This document shows positions 42,246 through 51,509 of a stretch of 64,000 bases of DNA, one piece after another. Numbering within the stretch: the first letter of the stretch is position 1; each line of letters begins with the position of its first letter. Source of the stretch: Neptunomonas antarctica. GTDB taxonomy: Bacteria > Pseudomonadota > Gammaproteobacteria > Pseudomonadales > Balneatricaceae. The stretch is taken from assembly GCF_001305295.1 (NCBI RefSeq), contig NZ_LJSI01000028.1:62001-126000 (forward strand), given 5' to 3'. The notes below the pieces were generated by a model. It ran no database searches. It saw only the letters and a list, made by a program, of their open reading frames with translations, and was not told where the DNA came from. Position numbers and translations under genes: made by a program.

Positions 42246-43457
42246 TTAGATGAAATATGTCTTTAACGGTGGGAACCCGTTAAATTCTACAGAGCAGTAA
42301 CTACTGGTATAAGCGCCGGTAGACATCCAATACAGCCGATCACCGATGTTCAGAGACAGCGGCAATTCGTATTTATGATTTTCATACATAATATCCATAC
42401 TGTCACAGGTAGGGCCAGCTAAAACAACCGCTTCCTCTTCGCCTTCATGCTCAGTATAGATAGGGTATTTAATGCACTCATCCAGTGTTTCAATAAGCCC
42501 GTTAAATTTACCCACATCCATATAAACCCAACGCTCTAAAGCAGTTTGAGACTTTCTTGAAATAAGCACAATCTCCGACACCATAACACCAGAGTCACCT
42601 AACAAAGAGCGACCCGGTTCAAGAATGATTTCGGGTACCATGTCTGGAAAGTCTTCCGTTAGGTAACGAGTAATTTCTTCGGCATAGGTACTAAATTCAT
42701 TAGTTTTCTGAATATATTGCGCAGGGAAGCCACCTCCCATATTGATCATTCTCAGTGCAATACCATGCTCATTATAGAGTCGCTCAAAAACCACTTTTAC
42801 TTTTGCAATCGCACCATCCCATGAGTCGATTTCGCGCTGCTGCGAGCCCACATGAAAAGATACACCGTAAGGATCAAGACCTAACTCTTTTGACAGAGCG
42901 GCCAACTCTATAGCCATTTCAGGACTACAGCCAAACTTACGTGATAACGGCCAATCAGCGCCTTCCGAACCTTCTGTTAAGATCCTGATATAAACCCGTG
43001 AACCCGGCGCAAGCTCTGCGATATTACGGACATCTGCTTCCGAATCCGTCGCAAATAACCGCACCCCTTTATCATAAAAATAGGCAATATCTTTACGCTT
43101 TTTAATAGTGTTTCCATAGCTGCAACGGTCAGGTGAAACATTACACTTCAGAACACGATCTAGTTCATAGATCGAGGCAATATCAAAGTTGGAGCCTAGC
43201 TCAGCTAACAAACTAAGAACTTCTTCAGCCGGGTTAGCTTTAACGGCGTAATAGATACGCGCGTAATCAAATCCCTGCTCAAGTTCTAAATACTTTTCAC
43301 GTACTGTATTTAAATCGATAACAATAAATGGAGTTTCTTTATTGTCGGAAAACGCTTTGATATGACTCCACTTTTCAGGAGATAATTGTTCTGGATGTTT
43401 CACTACTTCCGGCACCTCACCATCTATTTTCTTAGGGGTTATATGAAAACAGCCCAT
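42246..43457 (-). CDS. Ornithine/lysine decarboxylase, fold type III
   Basis: A 403-residue PLP enzyme of the alanine-racemase-fold decarboxylase family, closely resembling the pseudomonad type III ornithine decarboxylase, which makes putrescine. The PLP lysine is in YYAVKANPAEE, the glycine loop is INMGGGFPAQY, EPGRS binds phosphate, and the substrate cysteine is in GPTCDSMD. About 20 residues precede the usual N-terminus. The only upstream ATG (43455-43457) lies in a perfect hairpin and has no ribosome site, so the true start could be further downstream, for example a GTG at about residue 14. Confidence 0.9.
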   Translation of the reverse strand: MGCFHITPKKIDGEVPEVVKHPEQLSPEKWSHIKAFSDNKETPFIVIDLNTVREKYLELEQGFDYARIYYAVKANPAEEVLSLLAELGSNFDIASIYELDRVLKCNVSPDRCSYGNTIKKRKDIAYFYDKGVRLFATDSEADVRNIAELAPGSRVYIRILTEGSEGADWPLSRKFGCSPEMAIELAALSKELGLDPYGVSFHVGSQQREIDSWDGAIAKVKVVFERLYNEHGIALRMINMGGGFPAQYIQKTNEFSTYAEEITRYLTEDFPDMVPEIILEPGRSLLGDSGVMVSEIVLISRKSQTALERWVYMDVGKFNGLIETLDECIKYPIYTEHEGEEEAVVLAGPTCDSMDIMYENHKYELPLSLNIGDRLYWMSTGAYTSSYCSVEFNGFPPLKTYFI

Positions 43458-43478
43458 AATGTATAACCATTATGGGCT
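43451..43478 (-). promoter_or_regulatory. 11-bp hairpin that holds the ODC start codon
   Basis: AGCCCATAATG (43451-43461), six-base loop, CATTATGGGCT (43468-43478). In the reverse-strand transcript the ATG at 43455-43457 lies in the 3' arm, and GTTTTC follows the stem. It could hide the start codon, act as an attenuator or end the upstream CBS transcript. Confidence 0.55.
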
Positions 43479-43563
43479 AGCTTTTCGCTTAAATCATACC
43501 AGATCTGGATCTGGCAATTCGGCGAGTATAAATTAATTTTTTACGATAGCAATAGTGTAAAAA

Positions 43564-44166
43564 TTAAATACCACCTCCATGCGTCACAACCCGTTCTATC
43601 TCTGCAAAGGACTTGGCTTCATACATTATTTCAAAGCCGACTTTCAGTTTTCGCGAAAGATCGCTTGCTGAGATAATACCGCGAATACGCTTAACCTGAG
43701 CAAGGCTTTCATCGATGACGACTATGTGCTGCTCTCCCGAATCTTTCAGCGTTAACATCATATCACCTATTTGTGCATGCTTTAGCTGCTCATAGGTTAA
43801 CGCCAGTAATTGTTCTTTAGCAATCATGACATGTTTTACCAACACATATTCTCTTGGCAAGCCATGTGTTTGCATATAAGACATAACACTACTGCCCATG
43901 ATATCCCGGGCAGTTACCACACCACTAAATAAGCTATCAGCACCTGTAGCAAAAAGTAAACGTACATGCTGACTTTTCATCCATTCAAGTGCTTCATCTA
44001 CCTGTGTTTCTTGTGATATAGAGACAGGTGCAACTTTTAGGAAATCAGTCATGACATCTATAGCAGGACTGTTCAGGCTGATTGGATTCTGAAGCTGCTC
44101 AGGTGAAAGCAGATGATTTACATCTGAAATTTCTTGTAACCGAATATGACGAAAGGTCTGAAACAT
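43564..44166 (-). CDS. CBS-domain protein
   Basis: A 200-residue protein with two CBS domains (about residues 40-100 and 120-195; ATGADSLFSGVVTARDIMGS and RIRGIISASDLSRKLK). Such pairs bind adenosyl ligands, but the effector is unknown. The start is the ATG at 44164-44166 because AAAGGAGG lies six bases upstream, an unusually strong ribosome site; a frame from 44226 would place that site inside the gene. It is upstream of ODC on the same strand with a hairpin between them. Confidence 0.82.
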   Translation of the reverse strand: MFQTFRHIRLQEISDVNHLLSPEQLQNPISLNSPAIDVMTDFLKVAPVSISQETQVDEALEWMKSQHVRLLFATGADSLFSGVVTARDIMGSSVMSYMQTHGLPREYVLVKHVMIAKEQLLALTYEQLKHAQIGDMMLTLKDSGEQHIVVIDESLAQVKRIRGIISASDLSRKLKVGFEIMYEAKSFAEIERVVTHGGGI

Positions 44167-44266
44167 CGCCAACCTCCTTTCTGCTATGGTTAGAGTATGG
44201 AGCTTGTTATCTATGTAATGCTTCATAACAGAATAGTCAGATTTTCAAGAAAGATCACCCTTTTCC

Positions 44267-45211
44267 TTATGAAAAATAAAACGCTCCCTTAGACATCAGA
44301 ACAGCACTACCAAATACTTCAACTGAACGCACACCCTCATTCCCGGCTGTCACATACGTGCCGATAATACTAGGCCTTCCCATCTCCTGACCCTGCTCAA
44401 TCATCCATCCTTGAGGGATCACCTGTTTACTCCGCAATGCAAGCCCACCCACTAATGCTGCCGCCGCACTTCCTGTAGCGGGATCTTCATCAATCCCTGC
44501 CGAGGGCGCAAACATCCGCATGCGGATATCGGCACTTTGCTGACTAAAACTATAAATACAAAGATCAGAAACATCTGCCGCCCCCAAAAGTCTCTTCCAC
44601 AATGACGAATCAAGCACGGCCTGAGAAACAGCCTCTACATCAATCAGTTCAACAAACTGATATGGCACACCGCAACTGGCAATATACGGTATGGATGCTA
44701 TTTGCTGTGGTTCAAGTTGAAGCAAACCTGCAGCATCTGCTATCGTCAGTTCACTCTCAGCCTGTGTTGGCAAAACAGCGGTCGTAAAACGAGCCAGGCA
44801 CTGTCCGTTCGCATGTTCGATAAATACCACAGGGACTGGCCCTACCTGCTCATCTAATATGAGTGCCGGGGCACCTTCACTTTCTTCCTGAGCGGCGTCT
44901 AACCAGCCTAATTTTTTAATCAGCAGCGCCGTGCCTATCGTTGGATGTCCTGCAAATGGAATCTCTCCTTTAGGCATAAAGATACGGATTGTCCATCGCT
45001 TAGGGCCTGTTTGTTTCGTGATGAATACGGTTTCAGATAAATTTAGCTCTGCAGCAATCCGCTGCATTTGCATCTCTGATAAATGCCCTGCATCGGTAAA
45101 TACGGCCAACGGATTACCACCAAAAGGCGTATCGGTAAAAACATCGAGCGTGTAATACGAAAAAGGTTTATTTGCCTGATAATTATTCTCTGGGAGGCTA
45201 TAAAGCTCCAT
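44267..45211 (-). CDS. PhzF-family isomerase/epimerase
   Basis: A 314-residue PhzF-like protein (diaminopimelate-epimerase fold). FTDTPFGGNPLAVF near the N-terminus, the catalytic glutamate in LNLSETVFI and the C-terminal DEDPATGSAAAAL are hallmarks. Family members isomerise small hydroxy or keto acids; without phenazine genes nearby the substrate is unknown. Its ribosome site (AAGGAG) lies inside the last codons of the DUF1127 gene three bases upstream, so the two are coupled. A MocR-type regulator is divergent. Confidence 0.87.
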   Translation of the reverse strand: MELYSLPENNYQANKPFSYYTLDVFTDTPFGGNPLAVFTDAGHLSEMQMQRIAAELNLSETVFITKQTGPKRWTIRIFMPKGEIPFAGHPTIGTALLIKKLGWLDAAQEESEGAPALILDEQVGPVPVVFIEHANGQCLARFTTAVLPTQAESELTIADAAGLLQLEPQQIASIPYIASCGVPYQFVELIDVEAVSQAVLDSSLWKRLLGAADVSDLCIYSFSQQSADIRMRMFAPSAGIDEDPATGSAAAALVGGLALRSKQVIPQGWMIEQGQEMGRPSIIGTYVTAGNEGVRSVEVFGSAVLMSKGAFYFS

Positions 45212-45214
45212 TTT

Positions 45215-45385
45215 CTACTCCTTCCAAAAAGGCTTTTCAGCTTCGAGTATGGCGTCCGCCCGACTAATACCTATATCTTTCAATGCGTGCTGCTCCAGCC
45301 TCAATAACTGTCGACGACTCCGTTGGCGTTGCTGCAATAACCCCAGATGGCTCAAAAGACGTCTGAAAAATTCAATAATAATCAT
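45215..45385 (-). CDS. DUF1127 small protein
   Basis: A 56-residue basic protein, MIIIEFFRRLLSHLGLL followed by LEQHALKDIGISRADA and ending EKPFWKE. This is a clear DUF1127 (YjiS-like) domain: an Arg-rich helix followed by a helix with the L-x-D-I-G-I-S-R-A-D/E-A motif. Members of this family in alphaproteobacteria bind RNA and affect phosphate uptake and small-RNA turnover. AGGAG lies eight bases before the ATG (45383-45385). It is three bases upstream of phzF. Confidence 0.88.
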   Translation of the reverse strand: MIIIEFFRRLLSHLGLLQQRQRSRRQLLRLEQHALKDIGISRADAILEAEKPFWKE

Positions 45386-45461
45386 CCCATGCTCTCCTGT
45401 TGCTTATCACCAGAGACCCTAGTGTTGCTGTGAGATATGTTATGACTTACACTAAAACCAT

Positions 45462-45547
45462 TACAGATTCAGAATTAAATTTTTACAACCGATACAGATT
45501 TTCAATACAGATATCTGTCATGCTAAATATCACCGCATCTGTCATGC
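45462..45547. promoter_or_regulatory. Repeat-rich divergent promoter, candidate MocR operator
   Basis: This stretch holds ATACAGAT twice (45492-45499, 45506-45513), ATCTGTCATGC twice (45513-45523, 45537-45547; 24-base period), a further ACAGAT at 45463, and the palindrome CAGATATCTG (45508-45517). MocR/PdxR-type regulators bind direct repeats in such divergent regions. It lies between the DUF1127-phzF pair and the regulator at 45606. Confidence 0.5.
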
Positions 45548-45605
45548 AGCCCTCTAGAAGCGACGGATATAAGCGACAGAGTCAAACCGTGAAGGGTCAT
45601 CTGAC

Positions 45606-47030
45606 ATGAAGCTTTATGAGCAAGTTGCGCACAGTATTGCAGAACGAATAGAACAATCATTTTATCAGACGGGGGAAAAACTCCCGTCTATTCGCAGCTT
45701 AAGCCTCACGCATGAAGTCAGCATCTCTACTGCGCAGGAGGCATACCGCTTACTTGAGGACCAAGGCTGGGCAGAATCCCGACCTAAATCCGGCTTCTAT
45801 GTTATTAACAAACAGAAAGCGCCACAACATCTGCCTGATCTCTCACGACCAATACAAAAACCCATCGAAATATCCCAATGGGAAGAAGTCTTAAACCTTT
45901 TATGCGCCAGCACGACATCAGATATCGTACAATTGAGTCGCGCCATTCCTGATTTAGAAGCACCGACCCTAAAGCCATTAACCCGTATTATGTCCGACCT
46001 GAACAAACACGCTCAGGCAAGCATGCTTTCATATGAAAGCCTCAGGGGTGCTGACAGTTTACGTTTACAGATTGCACGCTTAATGGTGGATTCTGGTTGC
46101 CGACTCCATCCTGACGATATCATTATCACCACGGGTTGCCAGGAAGCACTCTCTGCCAGCCTGCGGGCTATTACACAACCCGGCGATATAGTGGCGGTGG
46201 ACTCCCCCAGTTTTTATGGCTCGATGCAGGCAATAAAAGCTCATGGTTTAAAAGCGATTGAAATCCCGACACATCCAGAAACGGGTATCAGTCTGGAAGC
46301 ACTGGAACTGGCCTTAGAACAGTGGCCTATTAAAGCCATTCAATTAACCCCGACCTGCAACAACCCGCTGGGTTACACCATGCCTGTTGAGCATAAAAAG
46401 CGTTTATTAGAACTCACGTCGCGCTATGACTTGCCCATTATTGAAGATGATATTTATGGTGACCTGTCATATATATCCCCGCGGCCACCCTCTATAAAAT
46501 CATTCGATACACAAGGCCGTGTTTTGCTCTGCTCTTCCTTTTCCAAAACTCTCGCGCCTGGCCTTCGTATCGGATGGGTTGCCCCTGGCCGCTATGTGAA
46601 TCTCGTCATGCATATGAAATATGTAGTCACTGCGAGTACTTCCACCTTGCCCCAGCATGCTATTGCTGAATTTATCGCGCAGGGAGGTTACGAACGTCAC
46701 ATCCGAAAAATGCGCGCCCAATACCATCAAAGCCGCGATGTAATGATTGGATGGGTTGAAAAATACTTCCCTGTCGGCACTAAAATCAGCTATCCACAAG
46801 GCGGCTTCGTGTTATGGGTCGAACTTTCTGATGAGATAGATACAGTAATACTAAACGAGCGGACCATGCGCCAAAACGTAAGCATCGCACCAGGGATGTT
46901 ATTTTCCGGTTCAGGTAAATACAGTAACTGCATGCGCCTCAACTTTACTGACAAGCCGTCGGTTAAAAATGAAAATGCGATAAAAACCGTAGGGAACATG
47001 GTCTCCAAAATGCTCACTGATCTACTTTAG
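45606..47030 (+). CDS. MocR-type PLP-dependent transcriptional regulator
   Basis: A 474-residue fusion of an N-terminal GntR winged helix (HSIAERIEQSFYQTGEKLPS, then STAQEAYRLLEDQGWAE) and a class I aminotransferase-like domain. The PLP lysine is in CSSFSKTLAPGLRIGW; TPTCNNPLG and the EDDIYGDL aspartate are also present. MocR/PdxR proteins use PLP and an amino compound as effectors and usually control the divergent gene, here DUF1127-phzF. The class-specific effector is unknown. Confidence 0.9.
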   Translation: MKLYEQVAHSIAERIEQSFYQTGEKLPSIRSLSLTHEVSISTAQEAYRLLEDQGWAESRPKSGFYVINKQKAPQHLPDLSRPIQKPIEISQWEEVLNLLCASTTSDIVQLSRAIPDLEAPTLKPLTRIMSDLNKHAQASMLSYESLRGADSLRLQIARLMVDSGCRLHPDDIIITTGCQEALSASLRAITQPGDIVAVDSPSFYGSMQAIKAHGLKAIEIPTHPETGISLEALELALEQWPIKAIQLTPTCNNPLGYTMPVEHKKRLLELTSRYDLPIIEDDIYGDLSYISPRPPSIKSFDTQGRVLLCSSFSKTLAPGLRIGWVAPGRYVNLVMHMKYVVTASTSTLPQHAIAEFIAQGGYERHIRKMRAQYHQSRDVMIGWVEKYFPVGTKISYPQGGFVLWVELSDEIDTVILNERTMRQNVSIAPGMLFSGSGKYSNCMRLNFTDKPSVKNENAIKTVGNMVSKMLTDLL

Positions 47031-47135
47031 AACAAGGAGTATATTAACGGACACCTCCAGTACAGAGCAAAGGATGCTGTTTTATAAGCTCATTACTGAC
47101 ACCAATAATGTCTGACCGCGTGTATCACACAAAAT

Positions 47136-47157
47136 GCAGGGGCATCGCTGCCCCTGC
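47136..47157 (-). terminator. Terminator of the glycolate operon
   Basis: GCAGGGGCA, TCGC, TGCCCCTGC: a GC-rich 9-base-pair stem. On the reverse strand it is followed by ATTTTGTG. It lies 17 bases after the glcF stop. Confidence 0.65.
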
Positions 47158-47173
47158 TACTCCCCTTCACTGA

Positions 47174-48400
47174 TCAGTTATCCAGTAATTCTATCCAGTG
47201 CTGAACCGGCACTTTGGCTTTCGACTCCAGATGCAGTTGGCAACCCACGTTTGAAGTTACGATACGATCTGGCTGGCCAAGGGTCAGAGCTTCTAATTTG
47301 TTACTCAGCAGTTTCTGGCTCATTTCAGGCTGTAGAATGGAATAGGTTCCTGCTGAACCACAACACAGATGTGCATCCTTGGTTTTGGTCAATTCGATAC
47401 CTGCTCGCTGTAAAATATCTTCAACCACACCACTCTGTTTCATTGCATGCTGAAGCGTACAGGGACAATGCACGGCGACCTTACCTGATGACGTGCTTCC
47501 CGGGGTATTGTTGATAGCAAGCTGAGTAAGATCTTCAGCTGACAGAATTTCACTGATATCTTTTGTAAGCGCGCTGATTTTATGCGCTTTTTCAGAATAG
47601 ATTGCGTCATGTCTCAGGGCGTAGCCGTAATCCTGCACCATCGCACCACATCCAGATGCGGTCATCACGATAGCCTCAACGCCGGCCTCTACCGCAGGCC
47701 ACCAGGCATCGATATTACGCCGCATAAAATCCAGCCCTTCATCATGAGCACCGAGATGATAGCTTACCGCGCCACAACAGCCTGCTTTAGACTCTTCCAC
47801 CAGCGTAATGCCCAACTTATCTAATACGCGAGCGGTGGCAATATTAGTATTGGGTGTGGTACTCGGCTGCGCACATCCTGCCAGTGCCAGCATCACCCTG
47901 TCGTGACGTTCGGCTGGCCAGGGACTGTTGGCTTGTCGCTTAGGCGGCATCTTGGCTTTAATAGCTTCAGGCATGATCGGCCGCAAGACTTGCCCTGCTT
48001 TTAACAACGGACCGAAACGCTTCGGATAAGGCAGTACTTGTCGTAGCGCCCACCGCATTAGCTTTTGATTGAGCGGTCGATCAAGCTTTTTCTCGACTTC
48101 AGCGCGACCAAAATCAATCAACCGGCCGTATTGAACACCGGAAGGACAGGTGGTCTCACAGCTACGGCAGGTCAGACAACGGTCAAGATGAGTCCGGGTT
48201 TTTTCAGTGACTTCGCCGCCTTCAAGCAGCTGTTTTATCAAATAAATGCGACCACGCGGGCCGTCACGCTCATCGTTGAGCTCTTGGTAAGTAGGACAAG
48301 TCGCGTTACAAAAGCCACAATGTACACAGCTACGCAGTATTGCTTCCGCGTCCTGGCCTTCAGGCGAATCTTTATAATGAGGAATCAGATCAGTTTTCAT
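47174..48400 (-). CDS. glcF: Glycolate oxidase iron-sulfur subunit
   Basis: A 408-residue protein with two 4Fe-4S ferredoxin motifs (SCVHCGFCNATCPTY and RCLTCRSCETTCPSGV) followed by two CCG domains (AGCCGAVSYHLG; LCCGSAGTYSILQ). It passes electrons from GlcDE-bound flavin to the quinone pool at the inner membrane. It is the last gene of the operon, 11 bases after glcE. Confidence 0.95.
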   Translation of the reverse strand: MKTDLIPHYKDSPEGQDAEAILRSCVHCGFCNATCPTYQELNDERDGPRGRIYLIKQLLEGGEVTEKTRTHLDRCLTCRSCETTCPSGVQYGRLIDFGRAEVEKKLDRPLNQKLMRWALRQVLPYPKRFGPLLKAGQVLRPIMPEAIKAKMPPKRQANSPWPAERHDRVMLALAGCAQPSTTPNTNIATARVLDKLGITLVEESKAGCCGAVSYHLGAHDEGLDFMRRNIDAWWPAVEAGVEAIVMTASGCGAMVQDYGYALRHDAIYSEKAHKISALTKDISEILSAEDLTQLAINNTPGSTSSGKVAVHCPCTLQHAMKQSGVVEDILQRAGIELTKTKDAHLCCGSAGTYSILQPEMSQKLLSNKLEALTLGQPDRIVTSNVGCQLHLESKAKVPVQHWIELLDN

Positions 48401-48411
48401 AGGCTACCTGC

Positions 48412-49515
48412 TTACATCCAGCTATAGAGCCGTCCGGGATTAAAAATACCATCGGGGTCAAAAGAGTCTTTAATCCGTTTTTGGATTGTCTGAAGTACAA
48501 CCGGAGCGTTGTGCATCACTTCTGAACAACGGTCTCCGCCGGCAAAAAGACTGACCTGCCCACCCGCCTCTGTTGCTAATGATTCCATCCGCGTTTTGTC
48601 TGCTTCACCACGATACCAACGCTGCGCGCCACCCCAATCGATCAGGGACTCACTATCAAGCGATGCGATCTGAGCGGTTGAATTAACTGATAAACGCCAG
48701 AGTGGTAATGCCTGGTTAAAGAAATCTAATTTCTGATGACGCAACTGTTCCCAGAACTTTTCAGAATCAAACACGTCAGAATCCAAGCTACCAGAACCAA
48801 AAGCGCCTTTACCCTGCCACTCCTTCCCTTGCCATTCCTGTACGGTTGCTTCCACAGCAGAAAGCGCTCCGGACAAGCGTACATATAAGCGCCCTTCTAA
48901 CCAACAGGCCGCAGACACTGGCTTAGGCCGGGCCGAAAGCTGATTCATAAAGGTAATTGCAGCCTGCGCATCCATGTCCCACACCAGAGTTTTGGTCGCG
49001 GCAGGTTTGGGTAGCACTTTGAGGCTAACCTCAGTGATAACACCCAGTGAACCCATGGCTCCCGCTTGTAAACGCGAGACATCGTAACCGGCAACGTTTT
49101 TCATCACCTGGCCACCAAACTTAAGGTGCTCACCGAGTCCATTAATTAAACGGACGCCCAGGACATGGTCGCGCACTGAACCAGACCAGGGCCGTGAAGG
49201 ACCCGATTGATTACATGCCAATGTCCCGCCTATCGTGGCGGCATCTGAAAACCGGGGAGGTTCAAATGCCAGCATCTGATTATTTTCAGCCAATGCTGCT
49301 TCAATCTCAGTAATCGGTGTCCCCGCCCGGGCAGTCATTACCAGTTCAACCGGATGGTAATTCACAATGCCGGTGTGGCCGGAGAGGTCCAATCGACTGC
49401 CGCTGGTTTCACGTCCCATGAAAGACTTGCTGCCGCCGCCTATAATACTTAAAGCACGTTTCTCATCACGGGCCGTCAGCACCTGCTGTTGTAATTCTTT
49501 AGATAGATCAGTCAT
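48412..49515 (-). CDS. glcE: Glycolate oxidase subunit GlcE
   Basis: A 367-residue FAD-binding PCMH-type protein. SIIGGGSKSFMGRETSG, GGTLACNQSGPSRPWSGSVRDHVLG and KFGGQVMKNVAGYDVSRL are characteristic of GlcE. It works with GlcD and GlcF to oxidise glycolate to glyoxylate. It overlaps glcD by eight bases and so is probably coupled to it. Confidence 0.94.
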   Translation of the reverse strand: MTDLSKELQQQVLTARDEKRALSIIGGGSKSFMGRETSGSRLDLSGHTGIVNYHPVELVMTARAGTPITEIEAALAENNQMLAFEPPRFSDAATIGGTLACNQSGPSRPWSGSVRDHVLGVRLINGLGEHLKFGGQVMKNVAGYDVSRLQAGAMGSLGVITEVSLKVLPKPAATKTLVWDMDAQAAITFMNQLSARPKPVSAACWLEGRLYVRLSGALSAVEATVQEWQGKEWQGKGAFGSGSLDSDVFDSEKFWEQLRHQKLDFFNQALPLWRLSVNSTAQIASLDSESLIDWGGAQRWYRGEADKTRMESLATEAGGQVSLFAGGDRCSEVMHNAPVVLQTIQKRIKDSFDPDGIFNPGRLYSWM

Positions 49516-50962
49516 GAGTAGTCACCTTTTTAGGTTCGATCGAGCGGTACTCCTGGCAACGTCGCAACGTCGGTATGCCCTTACCCGGATTCAACGTTCC
49601 CAGCGGATCAAAAGCCTCTTTAATGGTGGTAAATTGCAACAGCTCCTGCTCAGTGAACTGAATAAACATCTGACGGATTTTCTCGATGCCCACACCATGC
49701 TCACCGGTAATACAGCCACCCACCGCCACGCAGAGTTCAAGAATCTTGCCACCAAACTCTTCGGTTCTTTCGAACTCTCCGGGAATGTTTGCATCAAACA
49801 GAATCAGCGGGTGCAGGTTACCGTCACCGGCATGAAATACATTTGCCACACGGAGTTGATAATGATCAGACATTTTCTGCATTTCAGTCAGTACATGTGC
49901 CAGCTGACCACGGGGAATCGTGCCATCCATACAGTAATAATCTGGCGATATGCGACCCACGGCGGGAAAGGCACACTTTCGACCTTTCCATAAGAGCGCG
50001 CGCTCGGCTTCGGTCTGCGACGTCCTGACGGAGGTTGCACCAAAAGAATGAAACAGTTTTTCAACCTTTTCGATATGTTCCTGAACTTCCTCAGACGTAC
50101 CATCGACTTCACACAGCAGCAGCGCTTTAGCATCTTTAGGATAGCCTGCTTTCGCGAAATCCTCAGCGGCCGAAATCGCATGAGAATCCATCATCTCCAG
50201 GCCAGCGGGAATAATACCGCTGGCTATAATGCCACTGACCGAATCGCCGGCCTGCTGCACATTATCAAACCCTGCCATCACCACGCGGGCTTTTTCTGGT
50301 ATGGGCAATAATTTAACCTGAACCTCAGTAACCACGCCCAACAGACCTTCGGAGCCATTGATCAGCGCTAATAAATCAAAGCCACAACTATCGAGCCCAT
50401 CACTGCCTAAGGTGATCTTCTCACCTTCTACGGTGAGCATCTCAATACTCAGTACATTGTGTACCGTAAGGCCGTATTTGAGGCAATGCACACCGCCGGA
50501 GTTTTCCGCGACATTGCCGCCAATAGTGCAGGCGATCTGCGAAGAAGGATCAGGGCCATAATAAAGCCCATACTCTGCAGCCGCCTCACTGATCGCCAGA
50601 TTACGGACACCCGGTTGTAATCTGGCAGTGCGTGTTAGCGGGTTAATCTCAATAATATTCTTAAACTTAGCTAACGAGAGAACCACCCCCTGCGCATTCG
50701 GCATGGCGCCGGCACACAATCCTGTACCCGCACCACGAGCCACGACAGGAATCGTATAACGGTGGCAAATACGTAAAACTTCTTGTACCTGCGTCACCGT
50801 CTCTGGCAACACCACAACCAACGGCATTTCACAGTACATCGACAAGCCATCGCACTCATAAGGCTTGAGTGTTTCTGCATCAGAAATCACGTACTGCGGG
50901 GCAATAAAGCACCGAAACAGTTTACACAGTTCGTCTTTATTGATTTTATTAGCTGCACTCAT
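49508..50962 (-). CDS. glcD: Glycolate oxidase subunit GlcD
   Basis: A 484-residue flavoprotein of the FAD-linked oxidase (D-lactate/glycolate dehydrogenase) family, the catalytic subunit. The FAD segment ARGAGTGLCAGAMP, GGNVAENSGGVHCLKYG and the C-terminal VFHAGDGNLHP with GEHGVGIEK are present. It oxidises glycolate, and probably D-lactate, with transfer to GlcF. It lies 32 bases after glcG. Confidence 0.95.
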   Translation of the reverse strand: MSAANKINKDELCKLFRCFIAPQYVISDAETLKPYECDGLSMYCEMPLVVVLPETVTQVQEVLRICHRYTIPVVARGAGTGLCAGAMPNAQGVVLSLAKFKNIIEINPLTRTARLQPGVRNLAISEAAAEYGLYYGPDPSSQIACTIGGNVAENSGGVHCLKYGLTVHNVLSIEMLTVEGEKITLGSDGLDSCGFDLLALINGSEGLLGVVTEVQVKLLPIPEKARVVMAGFDNVQQAGDSVSGIIASGIIPAGLEMMDSHAISAAEDFAKAGYPKDAKALLLCEVDGTSEEVQEHIEKVEKLFHSFGATSVRTSQTEAERALLWKGRKCAFPAVGRISPDYYCMDGTIPRGQLAHVLTEMQKMSDHYQLRVANVFHAGDGNLHPLILFDANIPGEFERTEEFGGKILELCVAVGGCITGEHGVGIEKIRQMFIQFTEQELLQFTTIKEAFDPLGTLNPGKGIPTLRRCQEYRSIEPKKVTTHD

Positions 50963-50994
50963 TGATCTGCTCCGTAAATTGGCACCGCGCAGTA

Positions 50995-51426
50995 TTACAA
51001 ACTGCTGAGATTAAATTTATCGATACCCGCCTGAGCACAGGCCATATCCTGCTGGGGAGAACCTGAACTGATACCGATACCACCAACGACTTCACCATTA
51101 ACTCTGATCGGGAAGCCCCCTCCAACGATACATAACCGACCGCCTAATGCAGTATGGATGCCAAACAGATAATTATCACTACCCGGAATACAGGCTTCAT
51201 TAAATTCATGGGTCGCTTTTCGGGCAGAGGCAGCGGTAAACGCTTTATCCTGGGCAACCGTGGTACTGTGCACCTTACCACCGTCCATTCGTTCAAAAGC
51301 GATCAGGTTGCCGGATTCATCGGTAATGGCGATACACATGGGAACACCAATTTCTTCGGCTTTTTGTTCAGCTCCCGACATCAGGATTCGGGCATCAGAC
51401 TGACTGAGGCGATTAATTAACAACAT
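50995..51426 (-). CDS. glcG: GlcG/HbpS-like protein
   Basis: A 143-residue GlcG/HbpS (DUF336) protein. MCIAITDESGNLIAFERMDG, AYTAASARKATHEF-like (here AFTAASARKATHEF) and GGGFPIRVNGEVVGGIGISSG are typical. Members bind haem or cobalamin-like ligands or act in glycolate use; the exact role in this operon is not established. It lies between glcB and glcD. Confidence 0.9.
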   Translation of the reverse strand: MLLINRLSQSDARILMSGAEQKAEEIGVPMCIAITDESGNLIAFERMDGGKVHSTTVAQDKAFTAASARKATHEFNEACIPGSDNYLFGIHTALGGRLCIVGGGFPIRVNGEVVGGIGISSGSPQQDMACAQAGIDKFNLSSL

Positions 51427-51509
51427 AATGTTCTACTCCTACCTACAAAGAAAAAAACACAGGCCACCGCATCGGCAGCAGCCTGCAAAAAAGAACCACA
51501 AGGCAGGTT

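Noticed and set aside
49888-50311. ORFs overlapping glcD in other frames
   Set aside because: glcD has full-length family motifs; the overlapping frames show none.
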